Assembly (NCBI RefSeq): GCF_029906645.1
Contig: NZ_JARYGZ010000001.1
Coordinates: forward strand, 620,001-684,000
Direction of reading: 5' to 3'
Length of the DNA: 64,000 bases
Source: Sphingomonas oryzagri
GTDB taxonomy: Bacteria > Pseudomonadota > Alphaproteobacteria > Sphingomonadales > Sphingomonadaceae
Made by a program: the position numbers and the translations under genes. The notes beneath the pieces were generated by a model. The model had not been told where the DNA came from. It ran no database searches and worked only from the letters and a program-made list of their open reading frames with translations. This document shows, in pieces, positions 54,095 through 62,200 of the stretch (position 1 is the first letter of the stretch; every line of letters begins with the position of its first letter).

Positions 54095-54304
54095 TGGCTC
54101 CCGTCCTGTGCCGATTCTGGGCAATTCGATGAACCAGTCTAGATTCGGGCAACGTGCTTTCGCAAGCGGCGGATTGGTCCATCCAAATTTTCGGAATTGG
54201 CGCTTGTGCCATGCCGGGGGACCGGAGATGACTTTTCGCAAGAGGCATGGCTCAGGCTCCGGGGGCGAAGTCATGCCATGCGGTAACGATCGGGGGACAG
54301 GCGC
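54095..54304. promoter_or_regulatory. Divergent MocR/PaiB control region with near-palindromic pair
   Basis: GATGAACCA (54128-54136) and TGGTCCATC (54175-54183) form a 9-bp inverted pair with one mismatch, 38 nt apart. This is a possible MocR-type site in the divergent region; no promoter is assigned. Confidence 0.35.
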
Positions 54305-54916
54305 ATGGCGGATCTATTCGAGCGCTTCGAGCCCGTAGATGCCCGTGATTTCATCGCCGAATATCCGCTCGCGTGGCTGCTGGCGACCGGAGGGCAAGCG
54401 AACGAGGCGGCGCAATTGCCGCTTCTTGGCGAATATGGTGCTGATGATGACCTCGTAAGCCTGTTGGGCCACATTCCGCGTCGGCACCCGCTGGTGCCGG
54501 CGCTGGAGGCCAGGCCTGCCGGTCTGGTGCTGTTTCAGGGCCCGCAGGCCTATATCTCGCCAAACCAGGCCGGAATTCGAAACTGGGCGCCGACCTGGAA
54601 CTTCATGCAGCTCAGCATCGAGGTTGAAATAGAGTTCCTGCCTGGCACGACGGGTGCAGCGCTTTCGGCCCTCGTCCATCAGATGGAAAAGCGGCGTCCG
54701 AACCCGTGGAATGCGGGCGAGCTGGGTGACCGCTACGATGTTCTCGAGCAGCGCGTCATCGCCTTTCGCGCGCAGGTGAAGCGATTGGTCGGGCGGTTCA
54801 AGCTGGGTCAGGACGAACAGCCCGACGTTCGCGCCTCGATCATCCGTTCGCTTGATGACAGGCCGCTGGCTTCATGGATGCGCCGGTTCGAAGACCGGGA
54901 TGGAGGCGTGTCGTGA
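54305..54916 (+). CDS. PaiB-like FMN-binding protein
   Basis: This 203-residue protein belongs to the PaiB family (split-barrel flavin-binding fold, sometimes called negative transcriptional regulator). Motifs: EYPLAWLLATGG, AQLPLL, VLFQGPQAYISPN, WNFMQLSIEVE and the C-terminal GRFKLGQDEQPD. Its precise job is uncertain; members bind FMN and have been linked to control of protease and sporulation genes in Bacillus. The stop overlaps the next ATG (TGATG), so it is translated with the amidohydrolase gene. Divergent from the MocR gene. Confidence 0.88.
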   Translation: MADLFERFEPVDARDFIAEYPLAWLLATGGQANEAAQLPLLGEYGADDDLVSLLGHIPRRHPLVPALEARPAGLVLFQGPQAYISPNQAGIRNWAPTWNFMQLSIEVEIEFLPGTTGAALSALVHQMEKRRPNPWNAGELGDRYDVLEQRVIAFRAQVKRLVGRFKLGQDEQPDVRASIIRSLDDRPLASWMRRFEDRDGGVS

Positions 54917-56316
54917 TGACGGGTGTCGCCCGAGGTGCGATCGCGGTGATGGCGGCGCTGTCGCTCGGTATGGGGGCGCAATCGGTTTCCCCGCGTGGGA
55001 TCGCGCCGTGGCGGATCGATCCCTTTCCCAGCACCTATCGCCCCCTGCCGCGTTCGGATTTCCTTCTGACGAACGCGATCGTCCTCGATGGCGCCGGGCA
55101 CCACCTCGATCGGGGCGAGGTGCTGGTGCGTGATGGCAAGATCGTTCAGGTCGGCGTCTCTCTTGCCCATGCGCCGGGTGTTCGCGTAGTCGACGCGGGC
55201 GGGCGCTGGGTCACGCCGGGGATCATCGACGTCCACACGCATAACGGCACGTTCGTCGTTCCGCTGACCGATATCGACAAGGATTCCTCCGACGTATCGG
55301 AGCTGAACAGCCCCGATGTCGCGGACACTTGGATCGAAACGGCCGTCAACGTGCAGGATACCGGTTTTTCCCGCGCGCTCGAAGGCGGGGTTACCACCAT
55401 GCAGATCCTGCCCGGATCGAGCCCGATCTTCGGTGGCCGCTCGGTGATCGTCCATCCGATCGAGGCCACGAACATCGCGGCGATGAAGGTGCCGGATGCG
55501 CCCCAGGGCTTCAAGATGGCCTGCGGCGAGAATCCCAAGAGCCAGGATGCCGATGCCCACGACATCCATGGCCCGACCAGCCGCCAGGGCGAAATCACCT
55601 ACATCCGGGACGCCTTCATGGCCGCGCGGGACTATCGGGACGCATGGACCCGCTATGCGCAGGGCAAGGCGGCGTCACCACCCAGGCGGGATCTGAAGGC
55701 GGAGGCGCTGGCCGGGATACTAGCCGGCGACATCCATGTGAACATGCACTGCTACCGGTCGGATGACATGGCGACGATGCTGGAAGTGGCGCATGAATTC
55801 GGTTTCACCATCGGTTCCTTCCATCATGCCGTCGAGGCGTACAAGATCCCGGCCCTGCTGCGCAACGCTGGCACCTGTGCGGCCGTGTGGGGCGACTGGT
55901 GGGGGTTCAAGATGGAGGGGCTCGATGGCGTGCGTGCCAATGCCGCGATGCTCGATCGGGCCGGCGTGTGCGTCAGCATGCATTCGGATTCGGCGATCAC
56001 CGGCCAGCGGCTGAACGTCGAGGCGGCCAAGGCCGGCGGGGCCGGGCGGGCGATCGGGATCGACGTGCCGCCCGAGCGGATGATCGAGTGGGTGACGAGC
56101 AACTCAGCGCGCATCCTCGGCATGCAGACGCGCATCGGTACGCTGGCGCCGGGTTACGATGCCGATCTCGTGATCTGGTCGGCCGATCCCTTCAGCGTTT
56201 ACGCGCGGGCCGATCTGGTCGTGATCGACGGAGCGGTCGCCTATGATCGCGCGTCGCCGCCGGCGCATTCGCCTTCCGATTTCGAGCTCGGACGGACGGG
56301 AGCACCCCACCCATGA
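54916..56316 (+). CDS. Exported amidohydrolase (imidazolonepropionase-like), metal site intact
   Basis: This 466-residue enzyme has a signal-like N-terminus (AIAVMAALSLGMG). Metal motif HTHN has His107/His109; NMHCYRSDDM, IGSFHHAVEAYK and MHSDSAI provide further His/Asp ligands. It matches a group containing MACGENPK and PTSRQGEI motifs. It probably hydrolyses a cyclic imide or acylated dipeptide. The ATG at 54916 overlaps the PaiB stop, and its own stop overlaps the next gene (ATGA), forming a three-amidohydrolase operon. Confidence 0.9.
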   Translation: MTGVARGAIAVMAALSLGMGAQSVSPRGIAPWRIDPFPSTYRPLPRSDFLLTNAIVLDGAGHHLDRGEVLVRDGKIVQVGVSLAHAPGVRVVDAGGRWVTPGIIDVHTHNGTFVVPLTDIDKDSSDVSELNSPDVADTWIETAVNVQDTGFSRALEGGVTTMQILPGSSPIFGGRSVIVHPIEATNIAAMKVPDAPQGFKMACGENPKSQDADAHDIHGPTSRQGEITYIRDAFMAARDYRDAWTRYAQGKAASPPRRDLKAEALAGILAGDIHVNMHCYRSDDMATMLEVAHEFGFTIGSFHHAVEAYKIPALLRNAGTCAAVWGDWWGFKMEGLDGVRANAAMLDRAGVCVSMHSDSAITGQRLNVEAAKAGGAGRAIGIDVPPERMIEWVTSNSARILGMQTRIGTLAPGYDADLVIWSADPFSVYARADLVVIDGAVAYDRASPPAHSPSDFELGRTGAPHP

Positions 56317-57596
56317 GGACCGCCTTGCTGGGCAGCGTCGCGCTCGCCATCCTGTCCGGGACGGCCGTGCGCGCGCAACCGATCGCGATCGTGCATGCCA
56401 AGGCATGGACGATGACCGCCGCGGCTCCGATCGCGGATGCGACGATCCTGATCGATGGCGGCCGCATCGTCTCCGTGACGCCGAGTGGGGCCGTACCCCA
56501 GGGCGCGGAGACGATCGATGCCAAGGGGCAGCCTGTCACCCCCGGCATCGTCAACTCGGCGACCCAGCTGGGCCTCATCGAGGTCAGTTCGGCGGCAGGG
56601 ACGCGCGACCAGACATCCGAAGCCCATGGCATAGGGCCGGGCTTCGATGTCAGCCCGGCGCTGAACCCCAATTCCGCTCTCGTTGCGCTCGCCCGCGCCG
56701 ACGGCCTGACGGGTGCGCTCAGCTATCCGTCGAAATCGGACGAGGCACCGTTCGCAGGGCAGGCGGCGCTGATCAAGCTGCGGACCGATGGCGGGATCCT
56801 GGATCGCCGCGGAGCCGCTGTGGTTGCGGTCATCGGAGGCAACAAATGGCCGAAGGATGCCGGCTCGCGTGCCGCCCAATGGCAATTGCTTCGCAGGGCG
56901 TTCGGCAAGGTCGCCGATGGTCGTCGTGGCGATGGCGGCAAGCATGGCGACCATGGGCATGGCGACGGTCCGCCGGGGCCGCCTCCGGGCAGCGATGATG
57001 CGGTGCTGGGCGACGTGCTCGGCGGTCGCACGCCGCTCGCCATCTTCACCGATCGCGAATCCGACATTCGCGAGGCGATCCGCTTCGCACACGATTTCTC
57101 CGTCCATGTGGTCATCATGGGCGGTGCGGAGGCCTGGCGCGCCGCTGCCGAACTCGCCGCTGCGCACATCCCGGTGGTGCTGGATCCGCAGGCCAATATG
57201 CCGACGTCCTTCGACGAGCTAGGCAATCGGCTGGACGCGGCGGCGATCCTCCAGAAAGCGGGTGTGGTCGTGGCCTTCGGGATGGCCGGCGGCGCCATCG
57301 AGGAAAGCTACAATGCCGGGCTCGATCTGCGGGAGGGCGCAGGGCTCGCGGTTGCCAACGGTATGCCTTATAGCGAGGCGCTGAAGGCGATCACCGTCAA
57401 CGCGCACAGCCTGTGGGGTGGGGGCGACGGCACGCTGGCGGCAGGCCAGCCGGCGGACATCGTGCTGTGGGACGGCGATCCGCTCGAGCCTTCGACCAAC
57501 GCGCTTACCGTGCTGATCGACGGCCAGCCGGTCTCGACGGACAACCGCCAGCGCGCGTTGGAAGAGCGGTATCTCCCGCTGGCAAAGCCGCAATGA
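56313..57596 (+). CDS. Exported amidohydrolase-fold protein lacking the HxH metal motif
   Basis: This 427-residue exported protein (signal peptide LLGSVALAILSGTAVRA) has the amidohydrolase fold layout, but the usual DxHxH after the first beta-domain is NSATQLGLIE, so the first two metal His are absent. A His/Gly/Pro-rich loop (GDGGKHGDHGHGDGPPG, near residues 210-230) follows. Catalysis by the canonical metal mechanism is doubtful; it may be a partner subunit of the preceding enzyme, a pairing seen in other bacteria. It is coupled on both sides by ATGA overlaps. Confidence 0.85.
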   Translation: MRTALLGSVALAILSGTAVRAQPIAIVHAKAWTMTAAAPIADATILIDGGRIVSVTPSGAVPQGAETIDAKGQPVTPGIVNSATQLGLIEVSSAAGTRDQTSEAHGIGPGFDVSPALNPNSALVALARADGLTGALSYPSKSDEAPFAGQAALIKLRTDGGILDRRGAAVVAVIGGNKWPKDAGSRAAQWQLLRRAFGKVADGRRGDGGKHGDHGHGDGPPGPPPGSDDAVLGDVLGGRTPLAIFTDRESDIREAIRFAHDFSVHVVIMGGAEAWRAAAELAAAHIPVVLDPQANMPTSFDELGNRLDAAAILQKAGVVVAFGMAGGAIEESYNAGLDLREGAGLAVANGMPYSEALKAITVNAHSLWGGGDGTLAAGQPADIVLWDGDPLEPSTNALTVLIDGQPVSTDNRQRALEERYLPLAKPQ

Positions 57597-60500
57597 GGGG
57601 GGCGTCGGCCGGCATTCTGGCGCTGCTCCTCGCCGGCAGCGCGATGGCAACCGTGCCGACCAATGGGATCGGCAGCGATGGGAGGACCCAGCAGGCGCCC
57701 GGCCAGAGCCTGCCGATGCAGCCGGCGCGGACCATCCGGATCCACGCCCATAGCGGCACATGGATGTCGCTCGACATATCGCGCGACGGGCGCCGCCTGC
57801 TGTTCGACATGCTCGGCGATCTCTACACGATGCCGCTATCGGGCGGGCCGGCGCGACAGCTGACGCAGGGCCTCGGGTTCGACACCCAGCCGACCTTCTC
57901 GCCCGATGGCCGATCGATACTGTTCGTGAGCGATCGCTCGGGCGCCGACAACCTTTGGGTGGCGGATGCCGATGGCGGCCACCCGCGCCAGATCAGCTTC
58001 GGGGACGACGATGCCGTCCTTGTGTCGCCGGCATGGGCGGCGGACGGGCGATCGGTCTTCGTCAGCCGCTATCGGGCCGATCTCAACAATGTCGAGCTCT
58101 GGCGCTACGGGCTGGATGGCAGCGCCGAACTGCTGGTGCCGATTCAGCCGAATGCCGACGCGCCCCGATCGGCCTGGCAGAGCGCGCTCGGCGCCGTCGC
58201 CGCTCCCGATGGCGAATGGCTCTATTATGCCAAGCGGATCGGTGGCATCGACTTCGACGAGGTCGATAGCTGGACGATCGTTCGGCGCGATCTGAAGACG
58301 GGGCGGGAGACGTCGATCGTCGCCGGGGCCGGCAGCAGGGGCGCCGACCACGACACGGCGTTCCGGCCCGCTCTGTCCCCGGATGGTCGCCTGCTCGCCT
58401 ACGAGGTCCGCACGGCGGGCCAGACCCGGCTGCGGCTTCGCGATCTCGTGACGGGGACGGACAGGCTGCTCGCCGCGCCGCTCGATCCGGATCAGCTCGA
58501 GGCATCGCTGTGGCAGGATATCATGCCGCGCTACGCCTTCACGCCGGATGGCAAGGCGATCGTCATCAGCCGTGCCGGCGGCTTCGATCGCATCGCGCTC
58601 GATGGTGGAGCGACCAGGCGGCTTGCGCTCGACGCGGACATGCGGGTCGATGTCGGGCCGAGCACGCGCCACGCGATCAGCGACAGCAGCGGCCCCGTCA
58701 AGGCGCGGCTGATCCAGGCGCCCGTCGCATCGCCCGATGGTCAGCGGCTCGCTTATATGGCGCTCGGCGGCCTCTACGTGCAGGCGGCCGTCGATGGCGC
58801 CGCTCCACGCCGCCTGCCGACAGGCGCGGACATCGTCGCCGAGCCGGGCTGGAGCCCGGATGGGACCTGGCTCACCTATGTGAGCTGGAGCGAGGAGGCC
58901 GGCGGAACCGTCTGGATGATCAAGGCCGACGGTTCCGGGCCGCCGAAGGCGGTCAGCCGCTTGCCGGCCTTCTACACGGCACCGGCCTTCACGCCGGACG
59001 GCACGCGGATACTGGCGTTCCGCTCCGCCCAGGCGGCGCGGCAGCAGACCAATTTCGAATTTCCGCGTGTCCGCGATGCGGAACTGGTCGAGATGTCCGT
59101 GGCCGGCGGTGACGCACGCGTCGTCACCCATGGCGAGATCGGCGGCCGGCCGCAGTTTGTTGGCGGGGGGCAATCCGTCACCATCAAGGACAGGAACGGG
59201 CTGATTGCGGTCGATCTGGCGACCGGGGCCACGCACCCTGTCGCAAGGATATTGGGGCCGGGCTGGTATTTCATGCCGGGATCCGTTCCGGCGGACGATC
59301 TGCGCATCAGCCCCGGCGGCAGGTACCTGCTTGCCGGGATCGCGCAGCAGCTGTTCCTCGTCGAGGTTCCGGAGGGCGGGAAGGTTGCGGACCTCACCGA
59401 TCCGGCCCTGCCGAAGCGGCGCATCACGACCGGCGGTGTCGATTATTTCGAATGGGGGGCGGGCGACGAGATCCAATGGTCCGTCGGCAGCAGCTTCCGG
59501 CGTGAACCGCTGTCCGCGGTGCTTCCCCTGGCGACCGGCGCGCCCGCGCTTCCGCCGAGCCAGCCGCCGGCGATCGCGATGAATGTCGAGGTCCCGCGTG
59601 CCGTACCTGAGGGCAAGCTGCTGCTGCGCGGTGCGCGGGTGCTGACGATGGCTCAGGGTGACCGCATCATCGACGACGCCGATATCCTCGTCGATCATGA
59701 TCGCATCGCAGCGGTCGGCCCGCGCGGCTCCTTTACCCTGCCGGCGGATACCACGATCCGCGACGTGACCGGCAAGGTGATCGTGCCCGGCTTCATCGAC
59801 GAGCACGACCATATCGGGGAGATACGGCGCGACGTCCTGAGCACCGAGGATTGGGGGCTTCGTGCCCGGCTCGCTTATGGCGTGACGACCAGCTTCGATC
59901 CCTCCACGCTCAGCATAGACATGCTGAGCTATCAGGACATGCTCGATGCGGGCCTGATGACGGGGCCGCGTCTGCGTTCGACGGGCATGGCGATCTTCTC
60001 GATGAACCGCTTCGCCTCACTGGATCAGGTACGCGCCGTGCAGCAGCGCTACCGGCAGGATTACGGGCTGGGCAACATCAAGGAATATCGCACCGGCAAT
60101 CGGCGCGTGCGCGAATGGATGGCGATGGCGGCGCGGGAAGAAGGCCTGCAGCCCACCACCGAAGGCGCGCTGTCGATGAAGCTCGATCTTTCGCAGATCC
60201 TCGACGGGTTTGCCGGGAACGAGCATGCCCTCGCCGCCGCGCCGCTGGGTGACGACGTGATCGGCCTGCTGGTCGCGATGCACACCAGCTATTCGACCAC
60301 TTTGATGGTGACGAATGGTGGGCCGGAGGCGTCCGACTGGTTCATCGTCCACAGGAATCCGTCGGAGGATGCGAAGATCCGGCAATTCTGGACGCCGCCC
60401 GCGATCGAGCAGAAGCTGATCGACCGGCCCGGTCTGCCGCTGCAGGATTATCGCTTCCAGCCGATCGCGGCGGATGCGGCCCGCGTGGCCAAGGCGGGCG

Positions 60501-60874
60501 GCCTGGTTGGGATGGGCGCGCACGGCGAGGTGCCGGGCATCGGGTTCCACTGGGAAATGGAAGCGCATGCGATGGGCGGGATGACGCCGATGGCCATCCT
60601 TCATGCGGCGACCGCTGGATCGGCCGAAACGATTGGACGGCTTGCCGATCTCGGCACGATCGAGCCGGGCAAGCTGGCGGATCTCGTCGTGCTGGACCGC
60701 GATCCCCTTGCGGACATCCGGAACACGACATCGATCGATATGGTGATGCGGGGCGGATTTCTCTATCTTGGTTCGACACTCGACGAGCTTTGGCCGCAGC
60801 GGGTTCCGCTGGCCGAGCCGTGGTTCCGGCGTGCCGCCCCGGACCAGTGGTTGCCGTCGAACCAGGCGCCGTAA
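57593..60874 (+). CDS. TolB-like beta-propeller fused to amidohydrolase
   Basis: This 1093-residue exported protein (signal peptide AGILALLLAGSAMA) has an N-terminal TolB/DPP-IV-like propeller to about residue 680 (repeated SPDGRSILFVSDRSG, SPDGTWLTYVSW, TPDGTRILAFRS blades) followed by an amidohydrolase domain: GFIDEHDHIG with HDH metal ligands, IKEYRTG, GAHGEVPGIGFHWEMEA and IEPGKLADLVVLD. The fusion recalls peptidase-like amidohydrolases acting on peptides. The ATG overlaps the previous stop (ATGA). It is the last gene of the MocR-adjacent operon. Confidence 0.9.
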   Translation: MRGASAGILALLLAGSAMATVPTNGIGSDGRTQQAPGQSLPMQPARTIRIHAHSGTWMSLDISRDGRRLLFDMLGDLYTMPLSGGPARQLTQGLGFDTQPTFSPDGRSILFVSDRSGADNLWVADADGGHPRQISFGDDDAVLVSPAWAADGRSVFVSRYRADLNNVELWRYGLDGSAELLVPIQPNADAPRSAWQSALGAVAAPDGEWLYYAKRIGGIDFDEVDSWTIVRRDLKTGRETSIVAGAGSRGADHDTAFRPALSPDGRLLAYEVRTAGQTRLRLRDLVTGTDRLLAAPLDPDQLEASLWQDIMPRYAFTPDGKAIVISRAGGFDRIALDGGATRRLALDADMRVDVGPSTRHAISDSSGPVKARLIQAPVASPDGQRLAYMALGGLYVQAAVDGAAPRRLPTGADIVAEPGWSPDGTWLTYVSWSEEAGGTVWMIKADGSGPPKAVSRLPAFYTAPAFTPDGTRILAFRSAQAARQQTNFEFPRVRDAELVEMSVAGGDARVVTHGEIGGRPQFVGGGQSVTIKDRNGLIAVDLATGATHPVARILGPGWYFMPGSVPADDLRISPGGRYLLAGIAQQLFLVEVPEGGKVADLTDPALPKRRITTGGVDYFEWGAGDEIQWSVGSSFRREPLSAVLPLATGAPALPPSQPPAIAMNVEVPRAVPEGKLLLRGARVLTMAQGDRIIDDADILVDHDRIAAVGPRGSFTLPADTTIRDVTGKVIVPGFIDEHDHIGEIRRDVLSTEDWGLRARLAYGVTTSFDPSTLSIDMLSYQDMLDAGLMTGPRLRSTGMAIFSMNRFASLDQVRAVQQRYRQDYGLGNIKEYRTGNRRVREWMAMAAREEGLQPTTEGALSMKLDLSQILDGFAGNEHALAAAPLGDDVIGLLVAMHTSYSTTLMVTNGGPEASDWFIVHRNPSEDAKIRQFWTPPAIEQKLIDRPGLPLQDYRFQPIAADAARVAKAGGLVGMGAHGEVPGIGFHWEMEAHAMGGMTPMAILHAATAGSAETIGRLADLGTIEPGKLADLVVLDRDPLADIRNTTSIDMVMRGGFLYLGSTLDELWPQRVPLAEPWFRRAAPDQWLPSNQAP

Positions 60875-61003
60875 CTCTGGCGCATCACAGAATTTGAAGC
60901 CTAGTTCGTGAAGACAAACCGTTATGGGGGGCGTTCGCCAGACGCTCGGCCGGCCGCGCATCTGCCCCTTCTCCGGCCTTCGATTGCCTTTCGCGGTTTG
61001 CGA

Positions 61004-62200
61004 TCACTTTGCCAATGGTGGGCCTCCGGGCTGCAGCGCCGAGCGCAATCCAGCCGCATCGCACCCGGCGGTATCCGCGCAACCCGCGAAGCGCAGCGTC
61101 TGCACCGCGGCGGGCGAGAGCGGGGTCAGGCCGCGCATCTCGTCGAGCGACTGGCTGCGAAAGCGGACGGCCAGTCGGTAACGGCCGGATCCGTCGGTCC
61201 AGCGCTCGAAGATCAGGGCGCCACCGGGCGGCGGGTCGTCGGGCGCGAACTGGGGCGCCTTCCAGTGCAGGCCCAGCGCCCCGCCGATCAGCGCGAGATT
61301 GGTGTCGTGGCCCACGAACAGGCTGAATGGCGGCGCATCCGGCGCGGACAGGGCATTGGCCACCTCGCCGAGCAGTGCGGATGATCCCGCGCGAGCGATC
61401 GCCGGCGGGCGGGCGGTCAACGCGAATTCCCGGCTGTGCAATTCCAGCAGATGGGTGATCGTATCGCGGGTCGCGCGGCCCCAGCCGACCTGGGCGAGCG
61501 GCTGGCCGTCGGCATATTCCAGCGCCAGCGTCTCGGAGAAACTGCCGCCGGTCGCCAGCGCACCGCCCAGCTTCACCCGTCCACCGTTGGCCGAAACGAC
61601 GGTCGGTTTCGCGGCGATGCAGGGGGATGCGTGGCAATCGAGGATATGATCGATCGCGGCCCAATCGTCGGCCAGATCGCGATCGAGCCGCGACGCGCCG
61701 CCCTGAGGCAGTGCCGCATTCGCGGCGGCGGCCGTCTCGGCATTGGTCAGCGGCGACGTGCCGTCGAACGGTGAGAAGCGCGGATCCCGTTGTCCAGCCG
61801 CCTCATGATCCACGCTCGTCGTGCAACCCGGCAGCAGCGCCGCGACATAGACTTCGGCGGTACGCACCGTGCGCTGGTCGGTGTCGGCCACGGCGCGGAT
61901 CGCCGGGCAACCCGATCCCAGCACACCGGCATAGGTCGCCCGATCGAAGGCGCCGAGCATCGTCACCGCCTGCTCGCCATGGTGGCTGAGTTCGCCCCAG
62001 CCCACATCCCAGGCTGGCCAGGGCGCGGGGGCGAGGCCGGCGGGCAGTGGCTCGGCCTTGGTGGGCGGGCGGATGCCGTGGCGCATCACCACCACCACCC
62101 GGTCGATCCGCCAGCCGGGAGCCGGGGTGGCCGATGTCGCGAACGATGCCGCCGCCGACGTCGCCAGCACCGCCGTCAGCACGCGCGTCACGGCGCGCAT
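61004..62200 (-). CDS. Histidine acid phosphatase, phytase (AppA) type
   Basis: This 398-residue periplasmic phosphatase (signal peptide VLTAVLATSAAASFA) has the catalytic RHGIRPPT at 40-47 and proton donor HD in GHDTNLALIG near 298-299. HDTNL is characteristic of the phytase/glucose-1-phosphatase group. It releases phosphate from phytate or sugar phosphates. Cys residues at several places may form disulfides, as expected in the periplasm. The ATG overlaps the receptor's stop as TGATG, so it is coupled to an outer-membrane importer. Confidence 0.93.
   Translation of the reverse strand: MRAVTRVLTAVLATSAAASFATSATPAPGWRIDRVVVVMRHGIRPPTKAEPLPAGLAPAPWPAWDVGWGELSHHGEQAVTMLGAFDRATYAGVLGSGCPAIRAVADTDQRTVRTAEVYVAALLPGCTTSVDHEAAGQRDPRFSPFDGTSPLTNAETAAAANAALPQGGASRLDRDLADDWAAIDHILDCHASPCIAAKPTVVSANGGRVKLGGALATGGSFSETLALEYADGQPLAQVGWGRATRDTITHLLELHSREFALTARPPAIARAGSSALLGEVANALSAPDAPPFSLFVGHDTNLALIGGALGLHWKAPQFAPDDPPPGGALIFERWTDGSGRYRLAVRFRSQSLDEMRGLTPLSPAAVQTLRFAGCADTAGCDAAGLRSALQPGGPPLAK

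Noticed and set aside
57836-59812. 658-codon minus-strand open frame
   Set aside because: It is antisense to the propeller-amidohydrolase, Arg/Asp-rich without domain pattern, and has no ribosome-binding site context.
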